From the NCBI GenBank assembly GCA_964440875.1, contig CAYTTS010000066.1, forward strand, positions 1 to 5,637: 5,637 nt of DNA, given 5' to 3'. Origin of the DNA: JAAZDN01 sp964440875 (GTDB lineage Bacteria > Bacillota_I > Bacilli_A > Erysipelotrichales > Erysipelotrichaceae). The stretch's first letter is position 1; each line of letters opens with the position of its first letter. This document shows, piece by piece, positions 5,567 through 5,637 of the stretch. The position numbers and the translations under genes were made by a program. The notes beneath the pieces were generated by a model. The model was not told the DNA's origin and did no database searches. It worked only from the letters and a program-made list of their open reading frames with translations.

Positions 5567-5607
5567 AAAAAAGTGCGAATAACCTTTGTTTAAAGGCTGT
5601 TCGCACT
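5567..5607 (-). terminator. Intrinsic terminator of the right-edge minus-strand transcript
   Basis: On the minus strand, AGTGCGAA (5607-5600) pairs with TTCGCACT (5579-5572). The helix continues through A-U and G-U pairs to CCTTT/AAAGG (5596-5592 with 5587-5583) around an AAAC loop; a C-A pair is the only mismatch. It is followed by TTTTT and ATTTATT. The direction of the T run assigns it to the minus strand. It begins 13 bases after the putative tRNA 3' end. Confidence 0.88.
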
Positions 5608-5620
5608 GTTAATTATTAAA

Positions 5621-5637
5621 TGGCGTCCACGAAGGGA
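5621..5637 (-). tRNA. 3' end of a probable tRNA gene, cut by the right edge
   Basis: The minus strand reads TCCCTTCGTGGACGCCA, followed directly by AT-rich DNA and a terminator. This fits a tRNA end: the last T-loop base, a T-stem 3' strand CCCTT, an acceptor 3' strand CGTGGAC, discriminator G73 and an encoded CCA. Only 17 bases are visible, so the anticodon is unknown; G73 would suit several tRNAs, including Arg or Ser types. The alternative is the C-terminus of a protein gene (frames ending in TAA at 5616-5618 or 5609-5611 exist), which I consider less likely. Confidence 0.6.

Noticed and set aside
5546..5607. TGGTACC followed by a hairpin on the plus strand, looking like a second T-box.
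   Set aside because: The flanks do not match the T-box consensus, no Stem I elements precede it, no complementary antiterminator arm is visible, and the hairpin has its U run only on the minus strand.

Overview
The window is AT-rich DNA with dense genes, strong AGGAGG-type ribosome binding sites, a CIRCE heat-shock operator, a T-box leader and U-tailed intrinsic terminators. This points to a low-GC Firmicute of the Bacilli. Staphylococci lack Lon, and Bacillus carries clpX and lonB between tig and lonA, so the order tig-lon-ysxC suggests another Bacilli lineage. Gemella is my guess; the sequence alone does not prove it.

The main unit lies on the minus strand (4615 down to 221) and reads tig (trigger factor), lon (ATP-dependent protease), ysxC/engB (ribosome-assembly GTPase). 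A perfect consensus promoter (TTGACA, 17 bp, TATAAT) sits in front of tig, and its -35 box lies inside a CIRCE operator, so HrcA probably represses it. A short, strong terminator hairpin lies between tig and lon and should make lon-ysxC expression depend on readthrough, or on a promoter I could not find. lon and ysxC overlap by one base (TAATG) and look translationally coupled. The unit joins three protein-quality functions: folding at the ribosome exit, degradation of misfolded proteins, and 50S subunit assembly.

At the left edge (1 to about 203, minus strand) a second unit begins. A promoter precedes a T-box riboswitch that is cut by the window edge inside its conserved T-box sequence. The regulated gene, outside the window, should be an aminoacyl-tRNA synthetase or an amino-acid gene. 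Its specifier codon could not be assigned with confidence.

Divergent from tig, on the plus strand (4821-5126), is a single gene with its own promoter and terminator. It encodes a 101-residue membrane protein of the DUF898/YjgN type, built from two tandem repeats spaced exactly 50 residues apart.

The stretch 5153-5566 has no credible gene. It holds nested inverted repeats and hairpins of unknown role. At the right edge, a minus-strand transcript ends with what looks like the 3' end of a tRNA (encoded CCA) followed by a strong terminator.
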